Part shown: positions 1 through 7,795 of the stretch, one piece after another
How positions within the stretch are numbered: the stretch's first letter is position 1
Layout: each line of letters opens with the position of its first letter
From: Streptomyces sp. V4I8
GTDB lineage: Bacteria > Actinomycetota > Actinomycetes > Streptomycetales > Streptomycetaceae
Assembly (NCBI RefSeq): GCF_041261225.1
Contig: NZ_JBGCCN010000006.1
Location: forward strand, 1 to 46,997
Reading direction: 5' to 3'
Length of the DNA: 46,997 nucleotides
Notes under the pieces: model-generated
The model's input: the letters and a program-made list of their open reading frames with translations, nothing else
Told to the model about the DNA's origin: nothing
Databases searched by the model: none
Program-made: the position numbers and the translations under genes

Positions 1-234
1 ACAGTCCGCAGTTACACCGGCGACACGGCCACCGTGGATGTGTGGTCGTCCACCCTGTTCGGCCTGACGGCCAAGAACGCCTCGGACCCGATCCCGGTCA
101 AGACCGGATGGATCACCATGTCACTGACCCTGCGCTGGACAACCCAGGGTTGGCGGCTGACCGAGTTCACGCAGCAGGACGGACCCGAACCCACCGACGC
201 CGACGTTGTTTTCGGGAAGGCCCCGCAGCTGTAG
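1..234 (+). CDS. C-terminal part of an IS-split, membrane-anchored transfer protein
   Basis: The reading frame is open from base 1 and has no start of its own. It ends at TAG 232-234 and gives 77 residues rich in beta-type sequence (VDVWSSTLFG, GWRLTEFTQQDGPEP). Its N-terminal half is at 44196-44650. Joining 46985-46997 to base 1 keeps the frame and gives V-Y-A-D-T-V-R-S across the junction. The reassembled protein is about 233 aa with one N-terminal membrane segment and an extracytoplasmic domain. In actinobacterial plasmids and integrative elements this kind of protein lies next to VirB6-like membrane proteins, as here. A VirB8-like scaffold role is inferred from topology and neighbourhood, not from a motif. 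The IS21-family insertion should inactivate it. Confidence 0.7.
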   Translation, partial: TVRSYTGDTATVDVWSSTLFGLTAKNASDPIPVKTGWITMSLTLRWTTQGWRLTEFTQQDGPEPTDADVVFGKAPQL

Positions 235-248
235 CGCCACCCCTACGA

Positions 249-388
249 TGATCAGCGTGAACGCCCGCCGCTCCCTTGGCACCGGCCCCCAGGCTTCCGC
301 GCACGGCATCCGCGCCGCCCAGGCCGACCTGCTCGACGCCCTTCCCGGCGTCCACCTCCCTGACTCGGCCTTCTCGCGTCGTCCGTGA
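249..388 (+). CDS. Small protein with RRSLGTGP motif, copy 1
   Basis: A 46-aa ORF starting at ATG 249, 15 bases after the preceding stop and without a clear Shine-Dalgarno. Its sequence (RRSLGTGPQASAHGIRA, then QADLLDALPGVHLPD) is closely matched by a second copy at 6653, and the DNA just before the ATG (TACGATGA) is also shared. The repeated protein-level match supports real coding. Its last codons run into the inverted serine-recombinase debris, so the C-terminus is probably truncated compared with the 79-aa copy at 6653. Function is unknown. Confidence 0.45.
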
Positions 389-750
389 CGGAGTCGGGCG
401 GCGATCATCGACCGCTCCAACTGGGCAAAGACGCCCATCATCTGGCGCATGGCGGTGCGCATCGGGTCGTCCGGGTCGTCCGGGTGGACTTCCCCAGAGT
501 CCGCGGTGAAGGCGCGTCCGCCGTGCTTCCAGATCTGAGCCAGGATGGCCTCCTGGACGACGAGGGTGCGGGCGAATCTGTCGAGGTTCGGGGCGATGAT
601 GCCGTCCGCGGTGCCGTCCTCGATCTCGGTCAGTGCGTCGGCGAGTCCGGGGCGTTCGGCGCTCTCCAAAGTTCCGGAGCGTCCTTCGTCGCGATAGATG
701 GTGCGCCCAAGCCGGTGGCCGGCTTCGCGGCACCATCGGCGGACGTGCTT
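345..750 (-). pseudogene. Serine recombinase N-terminal fragment (inverted)
   Basis: The minus strand encodes a resolvase/invertase catalytic-domain piece: YRDEGRSGT, then IIAPNLDRFARTLV and FAQLERSMIAARLRHGRR, all typical of large serine recombinases after the N-terminal catalytic serine. The segment carrying that serine is missing, and no sensible start is present. The similarity stops near 345 (KAESG) and near 750. The missing downstream part of the same protein type lies on the opposite strand at 756-1025, so the two pieces look like one gene whose middle was flipped. Confidence 0.7.
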
Positions 751-755
751 AACAG

Positions 756-1025
756 GGCGGATACGCCTACGGCGCCCCGCCGTATGGCTGGCGGGCCCAC
801 CAGAAGGAATTGGCCGAAGAGGAAGCAGAGCAGGCCGGCCGCGCCCGAGCTCGCCAGCTCCGCGACGAGGACGAACTGTCATTCCGCGAGATTGCCACCG
901 TGCTGGAGGCAGAAGGCATCCGGCCCAAACGCGGGGAGCGCTGGCACCCCGAGACCGTCCGCCGGATGCTCGCCAACTCGACCGACAAGCCGCCGACTCT
1001 GTACCCCAGGCAGCGCAGCGTCTAG
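756..1025 (+). pseudogene. Serine recombinase C-terminal fragment
   Basis: Frame 0 gives GYAYGAPPYGWRAHQKEL, then a helix-turn-helix-like stretch (LSFREIATVLEAEGI) and WHPETVRRMLAN, the usual DNA-binding end of a plasmid or transposon serine recombinase. The frame is closed just upstream by TAA at 750-752, exactly where the inverted N-terminal half starts. Its stop codon (TAG 1023-1025) is formed at the junction with the IS5-type element, so the natural C-terminus may also be altered. Non-functional alone. Confidence 0.65.
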
Positions 1026-1975
1026 GGCCTGTCCGATGGGTCGCGTGACCAGCCAGCAAGCAGATCGTTCCGGTCAGTGTGGGGCGGGGTGATCTGTCGG
1101 ATCAGGAGTGGGCTCGGCTGGAGTCGCACTTGCCGAAGAACGCGGGGCGAGGCGGGCGTTGGAAGAGCCATCGCAGGGTGATCAACGGCATTCTCTTCCG
1201 GCAGCGGACTGGTATCCCGTGGCGTGATCTGCCGGCACGGTTCGGGAAGTGGAAGACCGTGCATGACAGGCATCGCAGGTGGTCGGCGGACGGCACGTGG
1301 GAAAGGATCCTGCGGGCCGTCCAGGCCGATGCCGATATGGAAGGCCGGATCGACTGGAGCATGGTCAGCGTGGACTCGACCTCCTGCCGCGCCCACCAGC
1401 ACGCGGCGGGCGCTCGTACCGACGCGCCACGTATCCCTGGACGACGCAGCCGACCTGTTCAGCATCGTTCGGATGAGGCCCTGGGACGTTCCCGTGGCGG
1501 GCTGACGTGCAAGATCCATCTGGCCGGTGAGGGCGGCCGACGTCCGCTCGCGTTCGTCATCACACCAGGCCAGTGGGGCGATGCCCCGCAACTGATCCCG
1601 GTCCTCGAACGCATCCGTGTCCCGCGCCCGGGCGGCGGCCATCCGCGCACGCGCCCCGATCACCTGGGTGGCGACAAAGCGTACTCGTCCCGCCGGAATC
1701 GCCGCTATCTGCGGCGTCGGCAGATCAAGCACACCATCCCCGAGCGCAAGGACCAGCGGGCCAACCGCCGGCGCCGCGGCAGCGCGGGCGGCCGCCCCAC
1801 CGGCTTCGACAAGACGATCTACAAGCGCCGCAACGAAGTCGAGCGAACGATCAACGCCCTCAAGGGCTTCCGCGCCGTAGCCACCCCATTCGACAAGAGG
1901 GCGTACATCTTCCACGGCACTGTGACCGTCGCTGTCATTCGCCTCTGGCTCCGCTCATGACCCGCCGGACAGTCC
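1026..1975 (+). mobile_element. IS5-family insertion sequence, intact copy
   Basis: About 950 bp with imperfect terminal inverted repeats: GGCCTGTCCGATGGGTC at the left, matching the reverse complement of the right end (GGACTGTCCGGCGGGTC). CTAG on the left and CTAA on the right fit the YTAR-type target used by this group. It carries one uninterrupted transposase. A degraded relative lies inverted at 4846-5753, and a small further remnant is near 2125. Confidence 0.8.
1079..1960 (+). CDS. IS5-family transposase
   Basis: A 293-aa DDE transposase starting at GTG 1079. The N-terminal part (LSDQEWARLESHLP) is the DUF4096-like insertion-element domain, followed by INGILFRQRTGIPWRDLP. The catalytic core has VSVDSTSCRAHQHAAG (first Asp), GGDKAYSSRRNRRYLR (second Asp region) and RRNEVERTINALKGFRAVA (Glu). 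Length and motifs are complete, and it is a single ORF where many relatives need a frameshift. It should mobilise 1026-1975 and might also act on the related ends of the decayed copy at 4846-5753. Confidence 0.9.
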   Translation: MGRGDLSDQEWARLESHLPKNAGRGGRWKSHRRVINGILFRQRTGIPWRDLPARFGKWKTVHDRHRRWSADGTWERILRAVQADADMEGRIDWSMVSVDSTSCRAHQHAAGARTDAPRIPGRRSRPVQHRSDEALGRSRGGLTCKIHLAGEGGRRPLAFVITPGQWGDAPQLIPVLERIRVPRPGGGHPRTRPDHLGGDKAYSSRRNRRYLRRRQIKHTIPERKDQRANRRRRGSAGGRPTGFDKTIYKRRNEVERTINALKGFRAVATPFDKRAYIFHGTVTVAVIRLWLRS

Positions 1976-2124
1976 TAAGGAGTCCCATGACGATGTTGGC
2001 TTCGGTGCCTGTCCTGCACGGGTTCGCCTGAGAATGTCGATCGAGGCGAACTGCCCCAATATCGGCATGATTTCAAGGCCATGTGCGGCGGATCGAGTCA
2101 CGAGGCCGGGTAGCAGATCCTTCC

Positions 2125-2215
2125 GTCCCGTGTGAGGCGCGTCTTACGGTCGCGGAGTGGGCTCGGCTGAAGCTACACCTTTTCCATAATGCTCTGCGCT
2201 GCGTCACCGCCGGGG
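2125..2215 (+). pseudogene. Remnant of IS5-type transposase N-terminus
   Basis: The stretch reading VAEWARLKLHLFHNALR on the plus strand aligns with the transposase N-terminus at 1079 (DQEWARLESHLPKNAGR), including shared DNA (GAGTGGGCTCGGCTG). Only this short piece is recognisable, with no inverted repeats. It shows that at least a third related element once sat here. Confidence 0.45.
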
Positions 2216-2261
2216 CAGGGTGCCGGAGGCGGGTTGGCCCCGGTGCCCGCTCAAACGCCAG

Positions 2262-2289
2262 GGTCCTACTCCGGAGTAGGAGTAGGACC
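2262..2289 (-). terminator. Hairpin downstream of the 39-aa ORF
   Basis: Perfect 11-bp arms (GGTCCTACTCC at 2262-2272 and its complement at 2279-2289) with a 6-base loop. It lies about 40 bases past the stop of the minus-strand 39-aa ORF and probably terminates its transcript. No long T-run follows, as is common for Streptomyces terminators. Confidence 0.5.
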
Positions 2290-2330
2290 TCGCTCAATGA
2301 CGTCGAGCCGTCACGGCATGCCCAAGCCAC

Positions 2331-2450
2331 TCACACCGGCACGCCCAGACCATGCAAGAGGGCCAGAACCTGCGGCGCAATGCCGGCCACTGCGCCAGTT
2401 ACGATGCCGATCACGCTATCGACCATGCCGCCAACGATGGGCAGACCCAT
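2331..2450 (-). CDS. 39-aa hydrophobic/amphipathic peptide
   Basis: A short minus-strand ORF that starts at ATG 2450 and stops with TGA. The start has a near-ideal ribosome site, CAAGGAGCGTTCATG. The peptide begins MGLPIVGGMVDSVIGIVTG and ends LLHGLGVPV. It has no cysteine, almost no charge and about 30 continuous hydrophobic or small residues. A hairpin follows its stop, so it has the layout of a complete small gene. It lies 126 bp downstream of the PGRS-like secreted protein on the same strand and might be co-transcribed. Possible roles are a membrane-active toxin or bacteriocin-like peptide, or a surface-active peptide. No family is recognised. Confidence 0.5.
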   Translation of the reverse strand: MGLPIVGGMVDSVIGIVTGAVAGIAPQVLALLHGLGVPV

Positions 2451-2576
2451 GAACGCTCCTTGAGGTTGGTAACTCCTATCGTCCTCAAGGCACTTTCACT
2501 GCCATGGCGGTGCGGCTGCGAGCTCACCCGCACGAGGGACACGCTGCTGTACCCGGTGGAGCTGGGGTTGGTTGTT

Positions 2577-3305
2577 TCAGCAGGTGCCGCTGCCGGTGCC
2601 GGGGGTGCCGTGTGCGCCGTTGCCGACGCCGCCGAGCCCGCCGTTGCCGCCGTTGCCGCAGTGTCCGATCATGCCGTTGCCGGTGGCCGCCCCGCCGTTG
2701 CCGCCCGCTCCGCCGGCACCGCCTGTGCCAGTTGTGCCGCTGTTGCCGCCGTTGCCGCCTGTTCCGCCGGCCCCGCCGTTGTTGTTGCTGCCGGTCGCCG
2801 CACCGCCGGCCCCGCCGTGACCACCGGCCCCGCCAGTGCTGACGGTGGAGTTGCCGCCGAGTCCGCCGACGCCACCCATGGCGCCGGCGCTGCCGGAGGA
2901 ACTCCCGGCCCCGCCGGCTCCGCCGATGCCCCCGGCACCGCCAGCCCCGCCGTCCGGGCCGGAGTTGCCGCCGTTGCCACCGGCTCCACCGAAGCCTGTC
3001 GTGCCCGCGCCGCCGACCCCACCGTTGCCGCCGGCACCGCCTGCTCCGCCGCCCCATCCAGCTCCGCCGTTGCCGCCCTTCCCGCCGGCGCAACCGGGGG
3101 CGCCGTTGCCACCGTCGGTACCGGGCCAGCCGGCCGGGTGAGTGGGCGTGCCATCAGCGCCGTTGAGGCCGTTGGTGCCGGAGCAGGCGGCGACCGCCGG
3201 GGCCGCGCCCGCAGCCAGGGCCGCGGAGGGCACCGCGGTGAGCATCACCGCGGTGACGAGGGCGCGCATAACCAGAAGGGCGGTAGGCAGTCGTTTTCCA
3301 GTCAT
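2577..3305 (-). CDS. Secreted glycine-rich PGRS-like protein
   Basis: A 242-aa protein with a good ribosome site (AAGGAGATTGCGTCATG). Residues 1-32 form a signal peptide (KRLPTALLVMRALVTAVML, then AALAAGA). The rest is almost entirely Gly-Gly-Ala and Gly-Gly-Asn triplet repeats (GGAGGNGG units), resembling the PGRS part of mycobacterial PE_PGRS proteins but with no PE domain. Cysteines occur after the signal peptide (AACSG), at GAPGCAGG, near GMIGHCGNG and at the very end (GSGTC). They could crosslink the protein or bind a partner. Predicted to be exported and to form a repetitive Ca-binding or parallel beta-type fold. Low-complexity DNA makes copy-number change by slippage likely. Confidence 0.75.
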   Translation of the reverse strand: MTGKRLPTALLVMRALVTAVMLTAVPSAALAAGAAPAVAACSGTNGLNGADGTPTHPAGWPGTDGGNGAPGCAGGKGGNGGAGWGGGAGGAGGNGGVGGAGTTGFGGAGGNGGNSGPDGGAGGAGGIGGAGGAGSSSGSAGAMGGVGGLGGNSTVSTGGAGGHGGAGGAATGSNNNGGAGGTGGNGGNSGTTGTGGAGGAGGNGGAATGNGMIGHCGNGGNGGLGGVGNGAHGTPGTGSGTC

Positions 3306-4023
3306 GACGCAATCTCCTTGAAGGAGGCGGGAGTCGGGCTCGCGAACACCCTTGGGAACGCAGTTAGTTGACGCTCCCCGGATGGCCGGTAACTCAGCCG
3401 CTATTTTCCCGCACCGCCCGTCAGCCGGGCAGCGGGGAGAAGTGTGCGCATCGTCCCGACCAGGGGCCGTTGGGTTTTCACGTCACCCCATTCCGGATCA
3501 TCTGACGCTAACGCGAGTGCGATGGATAATCTAGATGTCAGAGCTTTTGGGGTGTAAGTCTTTTTATCTTCTTATGGGGTGCCCGTTTCGGTGGTGACGA
3601 AGGAGACAGGGCCTTGCGTGAGGCTGCGTCAGGGAGGGGATTTTGTCACGCACTCAGACGCGAGGTGCCGTTGAGTTGCCGTCGATGCGGGTGCTGGCAC
3701 CTGGGGGCGGGTGCACTGTGTGGCCAGGCGTGACTAGCCGCGGGTCAGGGCGGACGGGGTTATGGGCCGGAAGTGGGTGTGGGCTGGCGGTAGCCCGGAC
3801 CGTAGGCGAACGAGTGCCCGTGCTCATGCTGCGCGATCGGTCTGGAATTCGAGAGCGAGGGGCTGAGAATCCTTCCAACGGCTGACCATTACTACGTATT
3901 TCCGCATGAAGGGAAAGGCTTCCCTGCGTATCCCCCTACAGCTGAGAGGGTACGTCTGAGCTCGCTGCGCATTGGCGCAGTGCCCGCATCAGCGAGGCAG
4001 CCGAGCTACTTCCAGGGGGTTCC
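3306..4023. other. 718-bp intergenic region between divergent secreted-protein genes
   Basis: No convincing gene. It contains a locally AT-rich stretch (about 3530-3580, with GGATAATCTAGATGTCAG and CTTTTTATCTTCTTATGG) unlike the flanking DNA. A short inverted repeat lies near 3912-3930 (GGGAAAGGCTTCCC). The region must hold promoters for the divergent genes at 3305 (minus) and 4024 (plus). Confidence 0.6.
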
Positions 4024-4770
4024 ATGAGATTTCGTCGTGCCCTTCTCGCCCTTGCCGGGGCCGCTGTTCTGGCCACCGGCACGACCGCCCTCCTGCCCGC
4101 GACCGCCCAGGCCCGGATGATGGCCGTCGCCTGCGACGAGGCATCACTGATCACCGCAGTGAACGCGGCCAACGCCGCCGGCGGCGGGACCGTAACCCTC
4201 ACCCCGGGCTGTACGTACACCCTCACCGCCGCCCAGGGCAACGACGGCGTCAACGGCCCCACCGGGCTGCCGATCATCACCACGCCCATCACCTTCGAGG
4301 GCAACGCCAACACCATCACCCGCGCCGGGGCGTCCGCGTTCCGCATCGCCCAGGTCAGCACCACCGGCGGGCTCACCCTCAAGGCAGTCACCCTCAGCGG
4401 TGGTCACGCGGCCACGAACGGCGGCGGCATCCTCAACTTCGGCGCGGTCACCCTCACCGGCAGCGAGCTGTCCAACAACGCCGCCGACGGTACCGGCGGC
4501 GGCATCTACAGCACTGGCGGTGCGGCAGCGGCGACGTTCACCAGCAGCAACGTCAAGAACAACACCGCTCACCAGGCTGCCGGTATCGCCAGCGTCAACG
4601 GAACCCTCACCCTCACCAGCAGCGTGGTCAGCGGCAACGCCGCCGCCATCAATCCCGGCGGCATCTACTACGTCGCCGGCACCGCGACGCTCAACACCTC
4701 CTCGGTGACCGCCAACACCCCCACCAACTGCACCGGCAGCCCCTCTCCCGTCCCCGGTTGCATCGGGTAA
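4024..4770 (+). CDS. Secreted right-handed beta-helix protein
   Basis: A 248-aa protein starting at ATG 4024 after CCAGGGGGTTCC. Residues 1-31 are a signal peptide (RRALLALAGAAVLATG, then TAQA). The mature part opens with CDEASLITAVNAANAAGGG and continues with repeated strands such as GGHAATNGGGILNFG, LTGSELSNNAADGTGGGIY and SSVVSGNAAA. This is the pectate-lyase-like parallel beta-helix pattern of polymorphic outer-membrane-type repeats. No lyase catalytic residues are evident, so an adhesive or structural surface role is more likely. Paired cysteines (VACDEA and TPGCTYT; NCTG and PGCIG) suggest disulphide caps at each end. It is divergent from the PGRS-like gene. Confidence 0.75.
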   Translation: MRFRRALLALAGAAVLATGTTALLPATAQARMMAVACDEASLITAVNAANAAGGGTVTLTPGCTYTLTAAQGNDGVNGPTGLPIITTPITFEGNANTITRAGASAFRIAQVSTTGGLTLKAVTLSGGHAATNGGGILNFGAVTLTGSELSNNAADGTGGGIYSTGGAAAATFTSSNVKNNTAHQAAGIASVNGTLTLTSSVVSGNAAAINPGGIYYVAGTATLNTSSVTANTPTNCTGSPSPVPGCIG

Positions 4771-4845
4771 CACCACCCCACCACGAGAGCGATAATCAGA
4801 CTGGGCCGCCGGCCGTCGATGCGGGCGGCTCAGTCGCCGCGCTAA

Positions 4846-5753
4846 GGGCTGTCCGGCGGGTCACGAGCGGAGCCAGAGCCGGACGGCGGCCACGGGTACG
4901 GTGCCGTGAAAGACGTAAGCCCGCTTGTCGAAGCAGGTCGCTACGGCGCGGAAGCCCTTGAGCTGGTTGACCGTCGCTTGACCTCGTTCCTTCGGGCATA
5001 GCGTGACTTGTCGAAGCTGCTGGGCCGACTGCCTTGGCTGCGACGTCGTAGGCGGTTCGCCTGCTGGTCCCCGCGTTCGGGAATGGTGTGCCTGATCTGC
5101 CATCGCCGCAGGTAACGGCGGTTCCGGCGGGAGCTCTACGCTTTGTCGCCGCACAGGTGATCCGGGCGGGTCCGTGGATGTCCGCCCGTCGCGCGTGGGA
5201 CACGGATACGGTCCAGGACCGGCATCAACTGCTGCGCGTCACCTCACTGTCCGGGCGTAATCAGGATGGCCAACGGGCGGCACCCGCTTCACTCGACAGG
5301 TGGATTTTGGTGGAGAACCCGCCGTATGAGCGGCCCACCGCCTCGTCAAACCGACGCTTAGCGGGCCGGCCGCGTCGCCCGGATATCCGGCCCGACTGGT
5401 GACGGTCCCCGGCTGCGTGCTGGTGAGCACGGCACACCGCGGAGTTCACGCTCACAACGCCCCAGTCAATCAGTCCCTCCGCATCGGCGTCAGCCTGAAC
5501 GGCCCGCAGGATCCGATCCCACGTGCATCCGCCGACCACCACCTGTGACGGTCATGCACCGTCTCATTTCCCGCTGGCGGAAGAGTATGCCGTTGATGAC
5601 CAAGCGGTGATCTTTCCAGCGCCCGCCTCGTCCCACGTTCTTCGGGAGGCGCGGCTCCAGCCGAGCCCACTCCGCGTCCGAAAGATCACCCAGCCCCACG
5701 CTGAGCGGAACGATCCGCCGGTAGGCACGTCACCCGACCCGTCGGACAGGCCC
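4846..5753 (-). mobile_element. Degenerate IS5-family element
   Basis: Its ends resemble those of the copy at 1026-1975: CTAAGGGCTGTCCGGCGGGTC at the left and the complement of GGCCTGTCCGACGGGTC at the right. The transposase lies on the minus strand in at least three frames: 5699 down to about 5570 (LSDAEWARLEPRLPKNV), about 5542 down to 5261 (VVSVNSAVCRAHQHAAGD) and about 5154 down to 4861 (LKGFRAVATCFDKRAYVFHG). Several frameshifts make it inactive. The first catalytic Asp is replaced (VNSA instead of VDST). Confidence 0.8.
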
Positions 5754-5956
5754 TAGGAGTCCTGTTGCTCGTGCAGTACGACGTCCAGTACGTCAGCGAC
5801 CACACGATGGATTGCCCCATCCATGGTCGCCACCAGGGCCTCAAAAGAGCTGTCCGCCGAGTCGTGGGCAGTGAACGACTCTCGCTCCTTCTCTCTGGCG
5901 TAGTCGCGAGCCTCACGAACGCGGTCGAGGAGCTGGGCTGCACTGACTTGGTCCAT
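5753..5956 (-). CDS. Hypothetical 67-aa acidic helical protein
   Basis: Minus-strand ORF from ATG 5956 (MDQVSAAQLLDRVREARD) to a TAG that overlaps the end of the decayed IS5-type element. The IS insertion may therefore have truncated it. A GGGAG lies directly before the ATG but is very close, so the start is uncertain; the frame stays open upstream to 6049. It is predicted helical and charged in the first half, with a C-terminal HRVVADVLDVVLHEQQ helix. No family recognised. Confidence 0.45.
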   Translation of the reverse strand: MDQVSAAQLLDRVREARDYAREKERESFTAHDSADSSFEALVATMDGAIHRVVADVLDVVLHEQQDS

Positions 5957-6124
5957 GCTCCCATCGTGGATCGCCAGCGGGGACAGCCAGACGAGACACG
6001 CCCTTGTTGAACACCGTGTCACCTTCCGCTCGACAGTCGGCCCGCCCAAACGCCGTTGTGCAACAACCGATCGGTTGTTGGACGCACTGCTCGGGGTGAC
6101 TTCCCCGAGCAGCCGGACCGCGAG

Positions 6125-6514
6125 CTACTTCGGGTACTCGGTTCGAAGTCGCGTGTGTAATTCACGCACGTCGTCGGCCGAGAACAGCGTCACTTCCACC
6201 CCCTCCTCTTGGTCGACGGTGATCCCCCAGTTGCGTGGTGAGTTCCGCTCCACCGCGATCGGCGGCTGAGTCATCCACCTGATGTCGATTCCTGTGCGGA
6301 TGACTACGCCGACGAGGGTCTGGTGCACGATGAAGCCGCCGCCGCCGCCAGGCCCCATGAGCAGGTCGGCTAGAGCCTCAGTGGCGTTGTCCCCGCGCAC
6401 GCCCGTGACGGACAGGTCGCACGACCCGCTTCCTCTTGGGGCGTTGATCGTTGCGGCCATGTAGGTGGAGTCCACTGCCCGCAGCCATGGCGGGGTCGTC
6501 CAACCAAATGTCAT
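6125..6514 (-). CDS. Hypothetical 129-aa protein
   Basis: Minus-strand ORF from ATG 6514 with GCAGGATT eight bases upstream. The protein has a soluble mixed alpha/beta composition, with a Gly-rich turn (MGPGGGGGFIVHQT) in the middle and a C-terminal stretch ITVDQEEGVEVTLFSADDVRELHTRLR. No membrane segments. I do not recognise the family. It stands alone between the 67-aa ORF and the RRSLGAGP protein gene. Confidence 0.5.
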   Translation of the reverse strand: MTFGWTTPPWLRAVDSTYMAATINAPRGSGSCDLSVTGVRGDNATEALADLLMGPGGGGGFIVHQTLVGVVIRTGIDIRWMTQPPIAVERNSPRNWGITVDQEEGVEVTLFSADDVRELHTRLRTEYPK

Positions 6515-6652
6515 GCGGCAATCCTGCCCATCCCCCTCACGGGAGCAGCGACGCCTTTCAGCCGCTTCTCAACAACCGGCCGGCGAGCAGGTGACCGCGC
6601 GCAACCGGCATGGCTGCTCAACGAGGTCAAGGCTCGGGGCCCGGTCGTACGA

Positions 6653-6892
6653 TGACCAACGTGACTACCCGCCGCTCGCTCGGCGCTGGCCCCGAGGCTT
6701 CTGCCCAGGGCATCCGCGCATCCCAGGCCGATCTTCTCGACTCGCTGCCGGGCATCCGTCTGCCGGACCTCGGCGAGTTGCGGGCCCGCGGCGTGGTCGG
6801 CGGTCGGCCTCCCGCTCCGCCAACCGCTCGGCGCAGCCTCGGTGCTGGGCGAAGGGACGATCCCTCATCTGAGGCTCCGACCGACATGTAGA
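6653..6892 (+). CDS. Small protein with RRSLGAGP motif, copy 2
   Basis: A 79-aa ORF starting at ATG 6653 in the context GTACGATGACC. Residues 6-40 (RRSLGAGPEASAQGIRA, then QADLLDSLPGIRLPD) match copy 1 at 249-388. A second RRSLGAG occurs near residue 60, followed by an acidic tail (DDPSSEAPTDM). The conserved N-terminal half with a variable tail supports a real gene family. Function is unknown. Basic and low complexity, it might be a small nucleic-acid or partner-binding peptide. Confidence 0.45.
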
Positions 6893-6946
6893 CGGCCGGG
6901 AAGGCCGGCGCCCGCTCGGCCCCGGCCTGGGCGCCGACTTCTAGTT

Positions 6947-7025
6947 TCGGGCCCTCATGTGAGGGCCGATTTCTGGAACTTCCGCAGGCCAGAGTCAGCA
7001 ACAGGGCGGCTGACTGTTACCGCGC
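6947..7025. repeat. Terminator-plus-operator repeat, copy R1
   Basis: A hairpin (GGGCCCTCATGTGAGGGCC) followed by GATTTCTGGAACTTCCGCAGG and GACTGTTACCGCG. The same order of blocks occurs at 16343-16424 (R3), and part of it at about 14930-14956 (R2). The strings GTTTCT, TTCCGCAGG and GACTGTTACC recur. It probably marks DNA copied or recombined between these places. Confidence 0.5.
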
Positions 7026-7051
7026 CGTAGTGAAGGCGCTGGCCGACAGCG

Positions 7052-7317
7052 TCACGGGTACAGATCGAACGCGGGGGTGTGCCGGGGCTGGACGACGGTG
7101 AAGTGACGCCGGTCGACCGTCGCCACCCGGGGAGTGTCGTACCGCTCGGCGAGCGCGACGACGCAGGCGTCCGTGCCGCCGAGCGGCAGGCTCTCGTACT
7201 GCAGGACCAGCTCACTCATCCGTGCCAGGTCCGAGGGGCTGACGTTGACGACCCGCCCGTACAGGCCCTGGCCCAGGTCCGCCAGGAACGCTGCCTCGGC
7301 TCGGGTGCCGACGTGAA
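7052..7317 (-). pseudogene. PIN-domain toxin, truncated C-terminal fragment
   Basis: The minus strand reads ARMSELVLQYESLPLGGTD, then ACVVALAERY and ATVDRRHFTVV, ending DLYP and TGA at 7052-7054. It aligns throughout with the intact PIN protein at 13898-14320 (DLVRQYASLPLGGTDASV, ATLDRRHFTVV). The first half, with the initial catalytic Asp, is missing and the homology stops at about 7317. There the sequence changes directly into an SDR fragment on the other strand. It is a dead toxin left from a second toxin-antitoxin locus. Confidence 0.8.
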
Positions 7318-7650
7318 GCCGCCATCACCTCCTTTGCCGAAGTCCTGGCGGCAGAGACCCGAGGCACCGGTCTGCGCGTGCTATGCGTCTGCCCACAAAT
7401 GGTGGAGACTCCGATGGCCGAACGATTTCGCCGAACCCACCCAGAGATCGTTGGAACACGCCCAGGGATCTCCCCCGAAACGGTGTGCGACGCCATCGAG
7501 GCAACTCTCCGCTCCGGCCAGCTCTACTGCTTTCCCGGGCGCGGTACAGCAACCTTGCGGCGTATCCGAGGTCTCGCCCCCACGCTTCTCAGCGGGCTAA
7601 TCCACCGTAAGCTCCTTGGACCCGTCGCCCCTCGAGGCACCCAGTGCTGA
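7315..7650 (+). pseudogene. Short-chain dehydrogenase/reductase C-terminal fragment
   Basis: The plus frame reads EAAITSFAEVLAAETRGTG, LRVLCVCPQMVETPMAER and SGQLYCFPGRGTATLRRIRG, ending at TGA 7650. This is the region after the catalytic Tyr-x-x-x-Lys of a classical SDR, including the PG/PQ-V-x-T-x-M loop after strand 6. The Rossmann N-terminus is absent: the frame joins PIN-gene DNA at 7315. It is a recombination scar, not an enzyme. Confidence 0.75.
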
Positions 7651-7795
7651 TGCGTTCCCGGCTGGCCAGATCGAGTGCGTAGTCGGATCGTGACAGGTAG
7701 TGGCCTGCGGCAGCGACGGTGTCCATCCAGCCGGGGTAGTTCACCGGCGACCCGTACACAGACGGGTTGACTACGGTCGTTTCATAGGTGACCGG

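Noticed and set aside
2352..3371. Long Ala-rich plus-strand ORF opposite the PGRS-like gene
   Set aside because: A shadow of the glycine repeats. The minus strand has the ribosome site, signal peptide and sensible repeats.
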